Shown one piece after another: positions 27,202 to 37,494 of a stretch of DNA of 37,494 nt. Position 1 is the stretch's first letter, and each line of letters starts with the position of its first letter. The stretch is taken from positions 1 to 37,494 of the forward strand of contig JAGYKZ010000014.1 in NCBI GenBank assembly GCA_018401385.1, written 5' to 3'. Both the position numbers and the translations under genes were made by a program. The notes beneath the pieces were generated by a model. It had not been told where the DNA came from. It ran no database searches and saw nothing but the letters and a program-made list of their open reading frames with translations. The DNA is from Roseicyclus sp. (GTDB lineage: Bacteria; Pseudomonadota; Alphaproteobacteria; Rhodobacterales; Rhodobacteraceae).

Positions 27202-28236
27202 TCAGCGCGGCATCAGCACCCAGTAGTCCAGATCAAGCAGCACATGAGGCAGATATTTGCCTGCCTCATCGCGCAAACGCCCTGCGGTTCCCGCGGCGCT
27301 CGTTGCAACAAGGCGCAGACGCAGCGCGCCTACACTGGGTGATGCGGTTTCGGCTTTGTCCAAAACCTCAGACCATGCACGGATCGTGGTGCCTGCAAAG
27401 CATGGGTTGGCATGGGCGCCGCCATTGATTCCCGCGATCACTTGCGCATTGGCCAAACCATTAAATGACAAGGCCCGCGCCATCGAGATCACATGGCCGC
27501 CATAGATCAACCGTTGGCCATCTTCGCGGAAGGTCGCGTCAAAATGCACCTTGGCGGTGTTTTGCCATGCACGGGTGGCCAACATATGCTCGGCCTCCTC
27601 AACGGTGACCCCGTCAACATGGTCTATCACTTCGCCGATCTCATAATCGCCCCAGCGATGTGGCTCGCCTGCGCGGGTGAAATCGTAATCCCCAAAATGC
27701 AGCCCATCGGGGCGGGTTAATGTATCGGCGGCCATCACATTTTGCAGGTCTGGGATCACCGTTTCTGGGGCAGGTGCATCCAGATTGTTTTTGCGCACCA
27801 TCACCCAACGCACATAATCCAACACCACGTCACCATGTTGGTTCGTGCCTTGGCTGCGGACATAAACCACCCCCGATTTTCCATTGGAGTTTTCTTTTAG
27901 GCCAATCACTTGGCTGCGCGCGGTTAGGCTGTCGCCTGCATAGACAGGTCGCAAGAAGCGACCTTCGGCGTAGCCCAAATTGGCCACAGCATTAAGCGAG
28001 ATGTCCGGCACGGTTTTGCCGAATACGATGTGAAAGGTGATCAGATCATCCATCGGGCTTTGCGTCAGCCCGCATGATTGCGCGAAGGCATCGGAGGAAT
28101 GAAGGGCGTGACGGGCGGGATAGAGTGCGTGATACAGCGCACGTTCTCCCCCCGAAACCGTGCGCGGAACGGCGTGTTCAATCACTTGGCCGAGGTGATA
28201 ATCCTCAAAGAAATTACCAGAATTGGTTTTCATCAT
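27202..28236 (-). CDS. mch: Mesaconyl-CoA hydratase (beta-methylmalyl-CoA dehydratase)
   Basis: Mch hydrates mesaconyl-CoA to beta-methylmalyl-CoA in the ethylmalonyl-CoA pathway. The 344-residue protein consists of two MaoC-like hot-dog domains: the first with FEDYHLGQVIEHAVPRTVSGGE and FHIVFGKTVPDISLN, the second starting near residue 190 with GDYEIGEVIDHVDGVTVEEAEHM and YGGHVISMARAL. The start MMKTNSGNFFEDYH has GGAGG upstream. The gene sits with DUF1737, nnrU and mcl2, an order I recall from Rhodobacter genomes, which supports the assignment over other MaoC dehydratases. Confidence 0.9.
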   Translation of the reverse strand: MMKTNSGNFFEDYHLGQVIEHAVPRTVSGGERALYHALYPARHALHSSDAFAQSCGLTQSPMDDLITFHIVFGKTVPDISLNAVANLGYAEGRFLRPVYAGDSLTARSQVIGLKENSNGKSGVVYVRSQGTNQHGDVVLDYVRWVMVRKNNLDAPAPETVIPDLQNVMAADTLTRPDGLHFGDYDFTRAGEPHRWGDYEIGEVIDHVDGVTVEEAEHMLATRAWQNTAKVHFDATFREDGQRLIYGGHVISMARALSFNGLANAQVIAGINGGAHANPCFAGTTIRAWSEVLDKAETASPSVGALRLRLVATSAAGTAGRLRDEAGKYLPHVLLDLDYWVLMPR

Positions 28237-28253
28237 GCCGTTCCTCCGCCTGC

Positions 28254-28469
28254 TTATTGCTGCCCAAGTTTCATATCTGGATGATAGGGGGCCGCGATCT
28301 GCTTGGTCACGGCTTGTGCGCAGCGCAATTTGTTTGTGCTGGGGTCGAAGGCGTAGGACGGGCTGCCATAAAGCACCCATCCCTTCGCCAGAGCCTCCGA
28401 CACTTTGTGACAGAAAACAGAACTGTCTTCTTCGGTCAGGAGGCGATAGATGATATGCGCCTCAGCCAT
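28254..28469 (-). CDS. DUF1737 domain small protein
   Basis: This is a 71-residue protein of unknown function: MAEAHIIYRLLTEEDSSVFCHKVSEALAKGW, then VLYGSPSYAFD and QAVTKQI. The short DUF1737 fold is expected to be a small alpha/beta unit. Its start overlaps the end of nnrU by eight bases and it ends 17 bases before mch, so it is part of the mch operon. Confidence 0.8.
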   Translation of the reverse strand: MAEAHIIYRLLTEEDSSVFCHKVSEALAKGWVLYGSPSYAFDPSTNKLRCAQAVTKQIAAPYHPDMKLGQQ

Positions 28470-29016
28470 AAGGGAAATATCCCAAAAGCGTGTGGACATA
28501 CCCGACCGCCACCATCGCAACCGCGCCTGCCACAAAGGCTAATCCATCCTTGACAACGCTTGGGTTTGCGGGGCGCACCCAATCACGGCCTTGGCGGTTG
28601 ATGATGATCACGGAGGCCACGGCCCATGCCAGCATCCCCCCGAAGAGAATGATCGACGCCAGATCACCATTCACCAATAGATGTCCGATGGCCCACGCCT
28701 TTATGGCAGAAAGCTGCTTGTGCCGAATACGCGCTGCGATTGTGCCCGCCATCTGAGACAAGGCAAACAACCAAAACGCAATCAACATCAAAAGGTTGTT
28801 GATATGGGTCAGGAAGGCAGGCGGTGACCAAAGCTGCACCACGGGGGCGGCACGATATCCGATGACCATCAGCACAACGCCCGCAAGCATTGCCACGGTG
28901 AGGATCATTCGACCTTTGGGATCACCCATTCGCGCGCGCAAATCAGGCGCAAGGCGTTTGACCCAATGCCCCCCCGCAAAGAAGGCAAGCCCGATGATAA
29001 GAAGAAGATAGGCCAT
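28462..29016 (-). CDS. NnrU family membrane protein
   Basis: This 184-residue integral membrane protein has five or six hydrophobic helices (for example AYLLLIIGLAFFAGGHW, MILTVAMLAGVVLMVIGY and LASIILFGGMLAWAVASVII) and the NnrU markers AIKAWAIGHLLVNGDLASI and RDWVRP. NnrU proteins are related to NnrS/isoprenoid-biosynthesis-type membrane proteins, first noted near denitrification genes; the role is not known. Its ATG overlaps the last base of the mcl2 stop (TAATG), so translation is coupled. Confidence 0.85.
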   Translation of the reverse strand: MAYLLLIIGLAFFAGGHWVKRLAPDLRARMGDPKGRMILTVAMLAGVVLMVIGYRAAPVVQLWSPPAFLTHINNLLMLIAFWLFALSQMAGTIAARIRHKQLSAIKAWAIGHLLVNGDLASIILFGGMLAWAVASVIIINRQGRDWVRPANPSVVKDGLAFVAGAVAMVAVGYVHTLLGYFPYG

Positions 29017-29894
29017 TACTGTTGCTCCAATTCTGCAATTGCTTCTGCTTTTGCAAGCGTGGCGCGGGCCGTCTCAACGTGCAGGTTTTCAACGATTTTG
29101 CCATCTACAACTGCGACCGCTTCGCCACGTGCGATGGCCGCATCATAGGCTTCAATCTGCCTGCGGGCGAGGTCAATCTCGGCATCGGATGGTGAAAAAA
29201 CCTGATTTGCAATCTCGAGCTGCGCGGGATGGATCAAGGTTTTGCCATCCATTCCCCAGTCGCGTGCTTCGATACATTCTGCGTGCAATCCGTCCTCATC
29301 TTTGAACGCGTTATACACCCCATCGATGCAAACAATTCCATGGGCGCGCGCAGCCGTTAAACAGGATTGCAGCGCGAAATGCATCGCGCCGCGCGTGCGC
29401 GACCCCAAATCCTTGGCCAAATCATTCGTGCCCATGATAAACCCCGCCATACGCGGGGCGGCGGCAATGGCGCTTGCGTTTAAAATGCCGAGCGGGGTTT
29501 CCATCATGGCCCAGACGCGTGTTTCTTGCGCTGCGGGTATGGTGTCGAGATAGGCCGCCACCGCCGCGATATCATCTGCGGAATTGACTTTGGGCAGAAG
29601 AATAGCCTCTGGTCCGATCGCGGCGAGGCTTTCGAGATCATCCATGCCCCAAATGGTGTCGCTGCCATTGATCCGAATGATCTGCGCGCGTTGCCCGTAG
29701 CCACCTGTGATGAGGCATTGTTTGAGAATAGTCCGCGCCGCGACTTTCTCGTCAGGGGCAACCGCATCTTCGAGATCGAAGATAATCGCATCCGTCCGAA
29801 GGCCTTGCGCCTTTTCCAAGGCCCGTTCCTTTGAGGCTGGAATATAGAGAACGGAGCGGAAAGGTCGCGCGCTGCGTGCGGATGTCTCAGGCAT
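29016..29894 (-). CDS. mcl2: (3S)-malyl-CoA thioesterase / malyl-CoA lyase-like (CitE family)
   Basis: Mcl2 hydrolyses (3S)-malyl-CoA to malate, the last step of glyoxylate assimilation in the ethylmalonyl-CoA pathway. The 292-residue barrel has the HpcH/HpaI-CitE markers: RSVLYIPASKERALEKA, IIFDLEDAVAPDEK (Mg-binding Glu/Asp), IRINGSDT, ILLPKVNSADDI, MMETPLGILNA and GKTLIHPAQLEIAN. The length and VLYIPASK start fit Mcl2 rather than Mcl1 (about 318 residues); a citrate lyase beta subunit or another malyl-CoA lyase is the alternative. Start 29894 has AAGGGGG upstream. Confidence 0.83.
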   Translation of the reverse strand: MPETSARSARPFRSVLYIPASKERALEKAQGLRTDAIIFDLEDAVAPDEKVAARTILKQCLITGGYGQRAQIIRINGSDTIWGMDDLESLAAIGPEAILLPKVNSADDIAAVAAYLDTIPAAQETRVWAMMETPLGILNASAIAAAPRMAGFIMGTNDLAKDLGSRTRGAMHFALQSCLTAARAHGIVCIDGVYNAFKDEDGLHAECIEARDWGMDGKTLIHPAQLEIANQVFSPSDAEIDLARRQIEAYDAAIARGEAVAVVDGKIVENLHVETARATLAKAEAIAELEQQ

Positions 29895-30011
29895 ATGGCC
29901 CCCTTGGGTGGAGTGATTCTGCATTGCAGCATAAAAAGCAGGATGGTCGCGCGACCGCAAGTTACGTTTTGACGCATACAAAAGAAATTTTATTGCGTGA
30001 ACGGTGCAAAA

Positions 30012-30764
30012 TTAGACCAGCCCATCATAGATCAGCTTGATCCCCGTCAGAACCAAGGCGACATAGGTGATCCCGAAAAACAGCTTTTCGGGAATGGCAT
30101 GATGTGCTTTGACCCCCGCATATGTTCCCAGAACCGCAACGGGGGCAAGCAGGGCGACATCGCCCATCAATTCCCATGAAAACAGGCCAAGATAGGCGTA
30201 GCTTGCGAATTTCATCAGGTTGATTGCCCAGAACACGATGACGGTCGTGGCTTGATACAAGGTCTTTCCAATATCGCGTTGCGAGAGCATGAAAACCGCA
30301 ACCGCTGGTCCACCCGCATGGGAAATGAAGCTGGTGAAACCTGCCGCGACACCCGCGATTATTCCCTCTCGGGCTGAGAAATCGCGGGGTTTTGGCGAAA
30401 TCCATGCCCGCGCGCGCGCCAATTGAAACAGCGGAAACAGAAGGGCAATCGCCCCAATCATCAGGCGCAGCACATCTGCGGAAATGATTTTGAACAGCAG
30501 GATACCGCCAATGCAGCCAAAAACAGAACCAATCAACAAGACGCGCGTTGAGGGGCCATCCCATTGTTTCCAATAGGGTTTCAGCGCGGAGAAATCCATG
30601 ATGATCAGCAGGGGTAGCATCAGCGCCAAAGCATGGGTTGGCTCCATCACGATGGCGAGAATCGCTGAGGAGACAAAACCGATGCCCGACCCAAATCCGC
30701 CTTTGGATATGCCCGCGACAAAGACAGCGAATGCCGCTATTGGCCAAAGCCAACCTTCGAGCAT
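30012..30764 (-). CDS. TSUP family (TauE/SafE) membrane permease
   Basis: This is a 250-residue inner-membrane protein of the sulfite-exporter TauE/SafE family, which moves small organic or inorganic anions. It has eight hydrophobic helices and the two family motifs: GISKGGFGSGIGFVS near the start and the matching GVAAGFTSFISHAGGPAVAVFML in the second half. The start at 30764 has a strong GGAGGGGG. An earlier in-frame start would add 32 residues with no membrane or family character. It is divergent from mdh, and its substrate cannot be read from the sequence. Confidence 0.87.
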   Translation of the reverse strand: MLEGWLWPIAAFAVFVAGISKGGFGSGIGFVSSAILAIVMEPTHALALMLPLLIIMDFSALKPYWKQWDGPSTRVLLIGSVFGCIGGILLFKIISADVLRLMIGAIALLFPLFQLARARAWISPKPRDFSAREGIIAGVAAGFTSFISHAGGPAVAVFMLSQRDIGKTLYQATTVIVFWAINLMKFASYAYLGLFSWELMGDVALLAPVAVLGTYAGVKAHHAIPEKLFFGITYVALVLTGIKLIYDGLV

Positions 30765-30829
30765 GATTTCCCCCTCCGCATCAGGATTTTCGCCAAAATA
30801 CAATGTTTTGAGGTGAACAAAAGCCCTAA

Positions 30830-31921
<1,092 letters not shown>

Positions 31922-31948
31922 GCACAGGCACTTCTGGAAATGAAGATG

Positions 31949-31978
31949 AAAAGGCGGCGCAGTCTGCGCCGCCTTTTT
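31949..31978 (+). terminator. Rho-independent terminator after mdh
   Basis: AAAGGCGGCGCA and TGCGCCGCCTTT form a perfect stem with a three-base loop and a T-run, 28 bases after the mdh stop. Confidence 0.92.
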
Positions 31979-32059
31979 CTGTTTCAAATATCGGTGAGTC
32001 GCGAGGGTTAACACACCCTTAAGGCGAGCGGTGTTGCAACAATGATGCGACACCCTTTT

Positions 32060-32088
32060 GTGATCACGCTTATTTTTTCTGTGATCAC
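32060..32088. promoter_or_regulatory. Paired GTGATCAC palindromes upstream of sucC
   Basis: GTGATCAC occurs at 32060-32067 and 32081-32088, centres 21 bp apart, with a T-rich 13-base spacer. It lies 112-140 bases before sucC and after the mdh terminator. It is the same architecture as the pair upstream of sdhC. Confidence 0.65.
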
Positions 32089-32199
32089 AAATGTCGAATT
32101 TTGCTCTGAAATCTAAGCTGCCGCGCAAATTGCCGTTTATTCTTATAGGCGGGATGTGTTTAGACCGCTTGAAATGACAGCAACACACGGGACAGTTTC

Positions 32200-33393
32200 A
32201 TGAACATTCATGAATATCAGGCGAAAGCCTTGCTTCGCCAATATGGTGCACCGGTCAGCGATGGCCGCGTTGTTCTCAAAGCCGAAGAGGCGAAAACCGC
32301 CGCGGGTGAACTGGACGGCCCACTTTGGGTGGTCAAGGCCCAAATTCATGCAGGCGGTCGCGGCAAGGGTAAATTCAAGGAAGCCGATGCGGGCGAAAAG
32401 GGCGGTGTTCGCCTCGCCAAATCCGTTGAGGAAGCTGCGGCTGAAGCCAAGAAGATGTTGGGCCGCACTCTGGTGACCCATCAGACTGGTCCCGTGGGAA
32501 AAGTCGTCAACCGCATCTACATTGAAGATGGCTCTGGGATTGAGCGCGAACTTTACCTCGCGTTGTTGGTGGATCGTCAGACCAGCCGCATTTCCTTCGT
32601 CTGTTCGACCGAAGGCGGCATGGATATCGAAGATGTGGCAGCACAAACGCCTGAAAAAATTCTGTCCTTCTCGGTCGATCCCGCCACGGGTTACCAGGCA
32701 TTCCATGGACGCCGCATCGCCTTCTCGCTTGGTCTTGAGGGTAAACAGGTCAAGGAATGCGTCAGCCTGATGGGTATTCTTTACAAAGCCTTCGTTGAGA
32801 AGGACATGGAGATGCTTGAAATCAACCCGCTGATCGTCACCGATGAGGGCAGCCTCAAGGTGTTGGATGCGAAGGTTGGGTTTGATGGCAACGCGATTTA
32901 CCGCAATGCGGATATCGCAGCGCTTCGGGACGAGACCGAAGAAGACCCAAAGGAGCTGATGGCCTCCAAATATGACCTCAACTACATCGCGCTGGATGGT
33001 GAGATTGGCTGTATGGTCAACGGTGCGGGCCTTGCGATGGCCACAATGGATATCATCAAGCTTTATGGCGCCGAGCCTGCCAACTTCCTCGATGTGGGCG
33101 GCGGAGCGACCAAGGAAAAGGTCACCGAGGCGTTTAAGATCATCACCTCTGACCCCAATGTGAAAGGTATTCTTGTGAATATCTTCGGCGGCATCATGCG
33201 CTGCGATATCATCGCCGAGGGCGTTGTGGCCGCAGTCAAAGAGGTTGGTTTGCAGGTGCCACTGGTTGTTCGCCTAGAGGGGACAAACGTGGAAAAGGGC
33301 AAGGAGATTATCAACACTTCTGGCCTCAATGTGATCGCGGCTGACAATCTGTCGGACGCGGCCCAGAAAATCGTTAAAGCGGTGAAAGGCTGA
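32200..33393 (+). CDS. sucC: Succinyl-CoA ligase (ADP-forming), beta subunit
   Basis: With SucD this subunit converts succinyl-CoA, ADP and phosphate to succinate and ATP. The 397-residue chain has the ATP-grasp start [81 protein letters not shown] and the C-terminal ligase half with [16 protein letters not shown]. The frame is clean. sucD starts four bases after the stop. Confidence 0.97.
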   Translation: MNIHEYQAKALLRQYGAPVSDGRVVLKAEEAKTAAGELDGPLWVVKAQIHAGGRGKGKFKEADAGEKGGVRLAKSVEEAAAEAKKMLGRTLVTHQTGPVGKVVNRIYIEDGSGIERELYLALLVDRQTSRISFVCSTEGGMDIEDVAAQTPEKILSFSVDPATGYQAFHGRRIAFSLGLEGKQVKECVSLMGILYKAFVEKDMEMLEINPLIVTDEGSLKVLDAKVGFDGNAIYRNADIAALRDETEEDPKELMASKYDLNYIALDGEIGCMVNGAGLAMATMDIIKLYGAEPANFLDVGGGATKEKVTEAFKIITSDPNVKGILVNIFGGIMRCDIIAEGVVAAVKEVGLQVPLVVRLEGTNVEKGKEIINTSGLNVIAADNLSDAAQKIVKAVKG

Positions 33394-33397
33394 TCTG

Positions 33398-34279
33398 ATG
33401 GCTGTTCTTGTCAACGAAAATACAAAAGTCATTTGTCAGGGTTTCACGGGAAGCCAAGGCACATTTCATTCCGAACAGGCGATTGCCTATGGCACGAAAA
33501 TGGTCGGTGGCGTCACCCCTGGCAAAGGGGGCCAGACCCATTTGAACCTGCCTGTTTTTGACAGCGTGCATGAGGCGAAAGCCAAGACCGAAGCAAACGC
33601 CTCGGTGATTTATGTGCCACCGCCCTTTGCAGCAGATTCGATCCTTGAGGCAATTGATGCCGAGATGGAATTGATCATCTGCATCACCGAAGGCATCCCC
33701 GTCCTCGATATGATGAAGGTAAAGCGTGCTTTGGAGAATTCCTCCTCCAAGTTGATCGGCCCCAACTGTCCAGGTGTCATTACGCCTGACGCCTGCAAAA
33801 TCGGCATCATGCCCGGTCATATTCATCGCCGCGGGTCTGTCGGTGTGGTATCGCGCTCTGGCACGCTGACTTATGAGGCCGTGAAGCAGACGACCGATGT
33901 AGGTCTGGGTCAGTCCACCTGTGTCGGCATTGGTGGCGACCCCATCAAAGGCACCGAACATTTGGACGTTCTGGAATGGTTCTTGGCCGATGACGAAACC
34001 CAGTCGATCATCATGATTGGTGAGATTGGTGGCTCTGCTGAAGAAGAAGCAGCGCAATTCCTGAAAGACGAGGCCAAGCGTGGCCGCAAAAAGCCGGTCG
34101 CAGGCTTCATTGCAGGACGCACGGCCCCTCCAGGGCGCCGTATGGGTCATGCTGGCGCAATTGTTGCAGGCGGCAAAGGCGGCGCAGAAGATAAGATCGA
34201 AGCGATGAAATCCGCAGGGATCGTGGTGGCCGACAGCCCCGCAACCCTTGGCGAAGCGGTCCTCAAAGCGATCGGTTGA
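33398..34279 (+). CDS. sucD: Succinyl-CoA ligase, alpha subunit
   Basis: This subunit binds CoA and carries the phosphohistidine. The 293-residue chain has the CoA-binding [69 protein letters not shown] and the active-site His in GHAGAIV near the C-terminus ([16 protein letters not shown]). It is intact and directly follows sucC. Confidence 0.97.
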   Translation: MAVLVNENTKVICQGFTGSQGTFHSEQAIAYGTKMVGGVTPGKGGQTHLNLPVFDSVHEAKAKTEANASVIYVPPPFAADSILEAIDAEMELIICITEGIPVLDMMKVKRALENSSSKLIGPNCPGVITPDACKIGIMPGHIHRRGSVGVVSRSGTLTYEAVKQTTDVGLGQSTCVGIGGDPIKGTEHLDVLEWFLADDETQSIIMIGEIGGSAEEEAAQFLKDEAKRGRKKPVAGFIAGRTAPPGRRMGHAGAIVAGGKGGAEDKIEAMKSAGIVVADSPATLGEAVLKAIG

Positions 34280-34287
34280 TAACACTG

Positions 34288-34334
34288 CCCCGCGCACCTG
34301 GCTGATCTGGCTTGCGCGGGGCCTTTCCCTTTTT
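34288..34334 (+). terminator. GC-rich hairpin with T-rich tail between sucD and sucA
   Basis: CCCCGCGCA at 34288-34296 pairs with TGCGCGGGG at 34313-34321, followed by a T-rich stretch. It looks like a terminator inside the suc operon, possibly partial or attenuating, since sucA starts only 12 bases later. Confidence 0.6.
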
Positions 34335-34345
34335 CAGGTGCGGTC

Positions 34346-37311
34346 ATGACTGAACAAAGCTCGAATGATATCTTCCACGCCTCCAGCTTCATGCAGGGGC
34401 ATAATGCCGAGTATCTCGAACAGCTTTATGCGCGCTATGCGCAAGATCCTAACGCGGTCGAAGAAAGCTGGAGGGCTTTTTTCGCCAGTCTGGGCGATGC
34501 ACCAAATGACGCTACGGCGGAGGCCGCGGGCCCTTCGTGGGCGCGCGCGGATTGGCCGTTGTAACCTGCTGATGATTTGACCATGCGCTGACAGGCGAAT
34601 GGTACGCCGCAGCCGCGCCCGAAGTGAAAGGCGCAGACAAGAAAAATTCGCGAGAAGGCCGAGGCGGCAGGTATTGAGCTGACCGATGCACAGGTGCAGC
34701 GCGCTGTTTTGGACAGTATCCGCGCATTGATGATCATTCGGGCCTATCGTATCCGTGGTCACTTGATCGCGGATATTGACCCGCTTGGTATGCGTGATCA
34801 GGACACCGCACCCTGAACTGGATCCGCGCAGCTACGGTTTCACTGATGCGGATATGGATCGCCCGATTTTCATCGACAATGTGCTTGGCCTGCAAATGGC
34901 ATCCATGCGCCAGATCATGGAGATTGTGAAGCGCACCTATTGCGGCACTTTCGCCCTGCAATATATGCATATCTCCGATCCAGAGCAGTCAAGCTGGCTG
35001 AAAGAACGGATCGAGGGTTACGGCAAGGAAATCGCCTTTACCCGTGAAGGCCGTAAAGCCATTCTGAACAAACTTGTCGAGGCCGAAGGGTTCGAGAAAT
35101 TCCTGCACGTCAAATATATGGGCACCAAGCGCTTTGGCCTAGATGGCGGCGAGGCGTTGATCCCTGCGATGGAGCAGATCATCAAACGCGGCGGTGCGCT
35201 GGGTGTGAAAGAAGTCATCATTGGTATGCCCCACCGTGGCCGCCTCAGTGTTTTGGCCAATGTGATGGGAAAACCCTACCGCGCGATATTCAACGAATTC
35301 CAAGGCGGGAGTTTCAAGCCCGAAGACGTGGATGGATCGGGCGATGTGAAATATCACTTGGGCGCGTCCTCGGATCGCACCTTTGACGACAACACCGTGC
35401 ACTTGTCCTTGACCGCCAACCCCTCACATTTGGAGGCGGTGAACCCCGTGGTTCTCGGCAAAGTGCGCGCCAAGCAAGATCAAATGGGCGACACCGATCG
35501 GCATCAGGCTTTGGGGATTTTGCTGCATGGTGATGCGGCCTTCGCGGGTCAAGGTGTTGTCGCCGAAGGCCTGGGGCTTTCGGGCCTGCGCGGGCATCGC
35601 ACAGGCGGCACGATTCATATCGTGGTGAACAACCATGATCGGGTTCACCACCGCGCCGCACTTAGCTCGTTCCTCCCCTTATCCAACCGATATCGCCTTG
35701 ATGGTGGAGGCCCCCATCTTCCATGTGAATGGTGATGACCCCGAGGCCGTGGTGCACGCGGCCAAGGTTGCGACCGAATTCCGCCAGAAGTTCCACAAAG
35801 ACGTGGTCATCGATATTTTCTGCTATCGCCGCTTTGGTCACAATGAGGGTGACGAGCCGATGTTCACCAACCCGGTGATGTATAACCGGATCAAGAAACA
35901 CAAAACGACCCTTCAACTCTATACAGAGCGTCTGGTTCAGGATGGGCTGATCCCCGAAGGCGAGATCGAGGATATGAAGGCCGCCTTCCAAGCACGCCTG
36001 AATGACGAGTTCGAAGCAGGTAAAGAATATAAGCCCAACAAGGCCGATTGGCTTGACGGGCGCTGGAGCCATCTCAACCGCGAGGGTGAGGATTACCAGC
36101 GCGGTGAAACCGCCATCAAGCCAAAGACGTTGAAAGAAATCGGCAAGGCTTTGTCCACCGCGCCCGAGAATTTCGCGCTTCACAAGACAGTGGCGCGTCT
36201 TCTTGAGACGAAGCAGGAAATGTTCAACGCGGGCCAAGGCTTCGATTGGGCAACAGCGGAGGCTTTGGCCTTTGGCAGTTTGCTGACCGAAGGCTATCCT
36301 GTGCGCCTTGCGGGTCAGGACAGCACGCGCGGCACATTCAGCCAACGCCATTCGGGATTGATCGACCAAGAAACCGAAGATCGGTATTACCCGCTCAACC
36401 ATATCCGCGAAGGGCAGGCGCGCTACGAGGTGATCGACTCGATGCTGTCTGAATATGCGGTGTTGGGGTTTGAATATGGCTACAGCCTTGCTGAACCCAA
36501 TGCCTTGGTGATGTGGGAAGCGCAATTTGGCGATTTTGCCAATGGCGCGCAGATCATGTTTGACCAGTTTATCTCATCGGGCGAAAGCAAATGGTTGCGT
36601 ATGTCGGGCTTGGTGATGCTGCTGCCGCACGGGTTTGAGGGGCAAGGCCCCGAACACTCCTCCGCGCGTCTGGAGCGGTTCTTGCAAATGTGCGGCCAAG
36701 ACAATTGGATCGTGGCCAATTGCACCACGCCCGCCAATTACTTCCACATTTTGCGCCGCCAGATCCATCGCAGTTTCCGCAAACCCTTGATTTTGATGAC
36801 GCCAAAATCACTTTTGCGCCACAAGCGCGCCGTCTCGCGGGCCGAGGAATTCACAACGGGGTCTTCTTTCCACCGTGTGCTTTGGGATGATGCACAATAT
36901 GGCAATTCCGATCTGAAGCTGAAATCGGACGACAAAATCCGCCGCGTGGTGATCAGTTCGGGCAAGGTCTATTACGACCTGCTCGAAGAACGTGATGCGC
37001 GGGGCTTGGATGATGTCTATCTCCTGCGCCTTGAGCAATTCTACCCTTTCCCTGCGATGTCGCTGATGAAGGAGTTGGAGCGCTTTAAGACTGCTGAGAT
37101 TGTCTGGTGTCAGGAAGAGCCGAAAAACCAAGGGGGTTGGACATTCGTTGAACCCAATCTCGAATGGGTTCTGACACGGATTGGCGCAACCCATAGTCGC
37201 GCCACCTATGCAGGACGTGCCGCTTCGGCCTCGCCTGCAACGGGTCTCGCTTCACAACACAAAGCACAGCAAACCGCGCTCATCAACGAAGCGCTGACGA
37301 TCGAAGGGTAA
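34346..37311 (+). pseudogene. sucA: 2-oxoglutarate dehydrogenase E1 component, frameshifted
   Basis: This thiamine-diphosphate enzyme decarboxylates 2-oxoglutarate and passes the succinyl group to SucB. The N-terminal block that docks E2 is present (FMQGHNAEYLEQLYARYAQDPNAVEESWRAFF). The frame breaks at about 34562, 34585, 34640 (AAGAAAAATTCG, one A too many) and 34800. It is then clean to about 35636, where one inserted T turns VVNNQIGFTTAP into NNHDRVHH. From there to the stop it is open: ADAP-like core motifs FCYRRFGHNEGDEPMFT, GQDSTRGTFSQRHSG, MWEAQFGDFANGAQIM and HGFEGQGPEHSSARLERFLQ are all visible. The total of about 988 residues is normal. The few indels are more likely sequence errors than decay. 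Confidence 0.92.
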
Positions 37312-37316
37312 AGACA

Positions 37317-37494
37317 ATGGCGACAGAAGTCCGCGTGCCCACTTTGGGCGAATCCGTGACCGAGGCCACCGTGGCCACTTGGTTCAAAAAACCAGGGGAT
37401 ACAGTCGCGCAGGATGAGATGCTGTGCGAATTGGAAACCGACAAGGTGACAGTCGAGGTGCCCGCGCCCGCCGCAGGCACATTGGGGGAGATTG
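37317..37494 (+). CDS. sucB: 2-oxoglutarate dehydrogenase E2 (dihydrolipoyl succinyltransferase), N-terminal part
   Basis: The gene starts five bases after sucA and runs off the right edge. The visible 59 residues are the lipoyl domain: [20 protein letters not shown], then WFKKPGD and the lipoyl lysine in [17 protein letters not shown]. The catalytic and E1/E3-binding domains lie outside the window. Confidence 0.95.
   Translation, partial: MATEVRVPTLGESVTEATVATWFKKPGDTVAQDEMLCELETDKVTVEVPAPAAGTLGEI

Overview
The window reads as an alphaproteobacterial chromosome, most likely of the order Rhodobacterales (Roseobacter/Rhodobacter type). The evidence is the gene content and order: an ethylmalonyl-CoA pathway gene pair (ccr/ecm), mesaconyl-CoA hydratase and malyl-CoA thioesterase next to sdhCDAB, mdh and sucCDAB, a B12-dependent ribonucleotide reductase, a Hint-domain protein, and an alphaproteobacterial ornithine decarboxylase with a structured leader. 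No rRNA, tRNA, CRISPR array, transposase or phage gene was seen.

Layout. 1-5970: the end of nrdJ, a frameshifted LpxR-like outer-membrane lipid A deacylase, a Hint-domain protein, rpsD, and a frameshifted TIGR01620/YcjF-type membrane protein. 6178-9167: a scrambled aminoacyl-tRNA synthetase locus. The start of ileS runs into the end of eda, then comes an intact MmcQ/YjbR gene, then one open frame whose first half is CysRS and whose second half is IleRS. 9246-14672: ordinary housekeeping genes (YghU-type GST, YgfZ, serine-glyoxylate-type aminotransferase, DUF305 protein, HisC-like aminotransferase, rpe). 14719-18330: divergent ccr and ecm with a palindromic operator between them. 18810-21266: ornithine decarboxylase, DUF1989 protein and a small ORF. 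21300-22484: a low-GC two-gene islet with its own promoter and terminator. 22490-26995: the sdhC-sdhD-sdhA-(sulfotransferase)-(lipoprotein)-sdhB operon, read leftward. 27202-30764: mch, DUF1737, nnrU, mcl2 and a TSUP permease, leftward. 30959-37494: mdh, sucC, sucD, sucA and the start of sucB, rightward.

How the genes work together. Ccr, Ecm, Mch and Mcl2 carry acetyl-CoA through ethylmalonyl-CoA, methylsuccinyl-CoA and mesaconyl-CoA to malate, and Sdh, Mdh, Suc and Ogdh are the TCA steps that receive the products. The sdh and suc promoters both carry two copies of the palindrome GTGATCAC with centres exactly 21 bp apart, which suggests a shared regulator.

Caution on quality. Many conserved genes (lpxR-like, TIGR01620, ileS', ccr, ecm, odc, sdhB, sdhA, sucA) carry single-base frameshifts, several of them in homopolymers, clustered in particular stretches while neighbouring genes are clean. 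sdhA also contains about 345 bp of abruptly GC-rich, foreign-looking sequence. Several essential genes cannot all be dead, so sequencing or assembly error is the leading explanation for most of this damage. The CysRS/IleRS fusion may be a misjoin at the shared KMSKS sequence.
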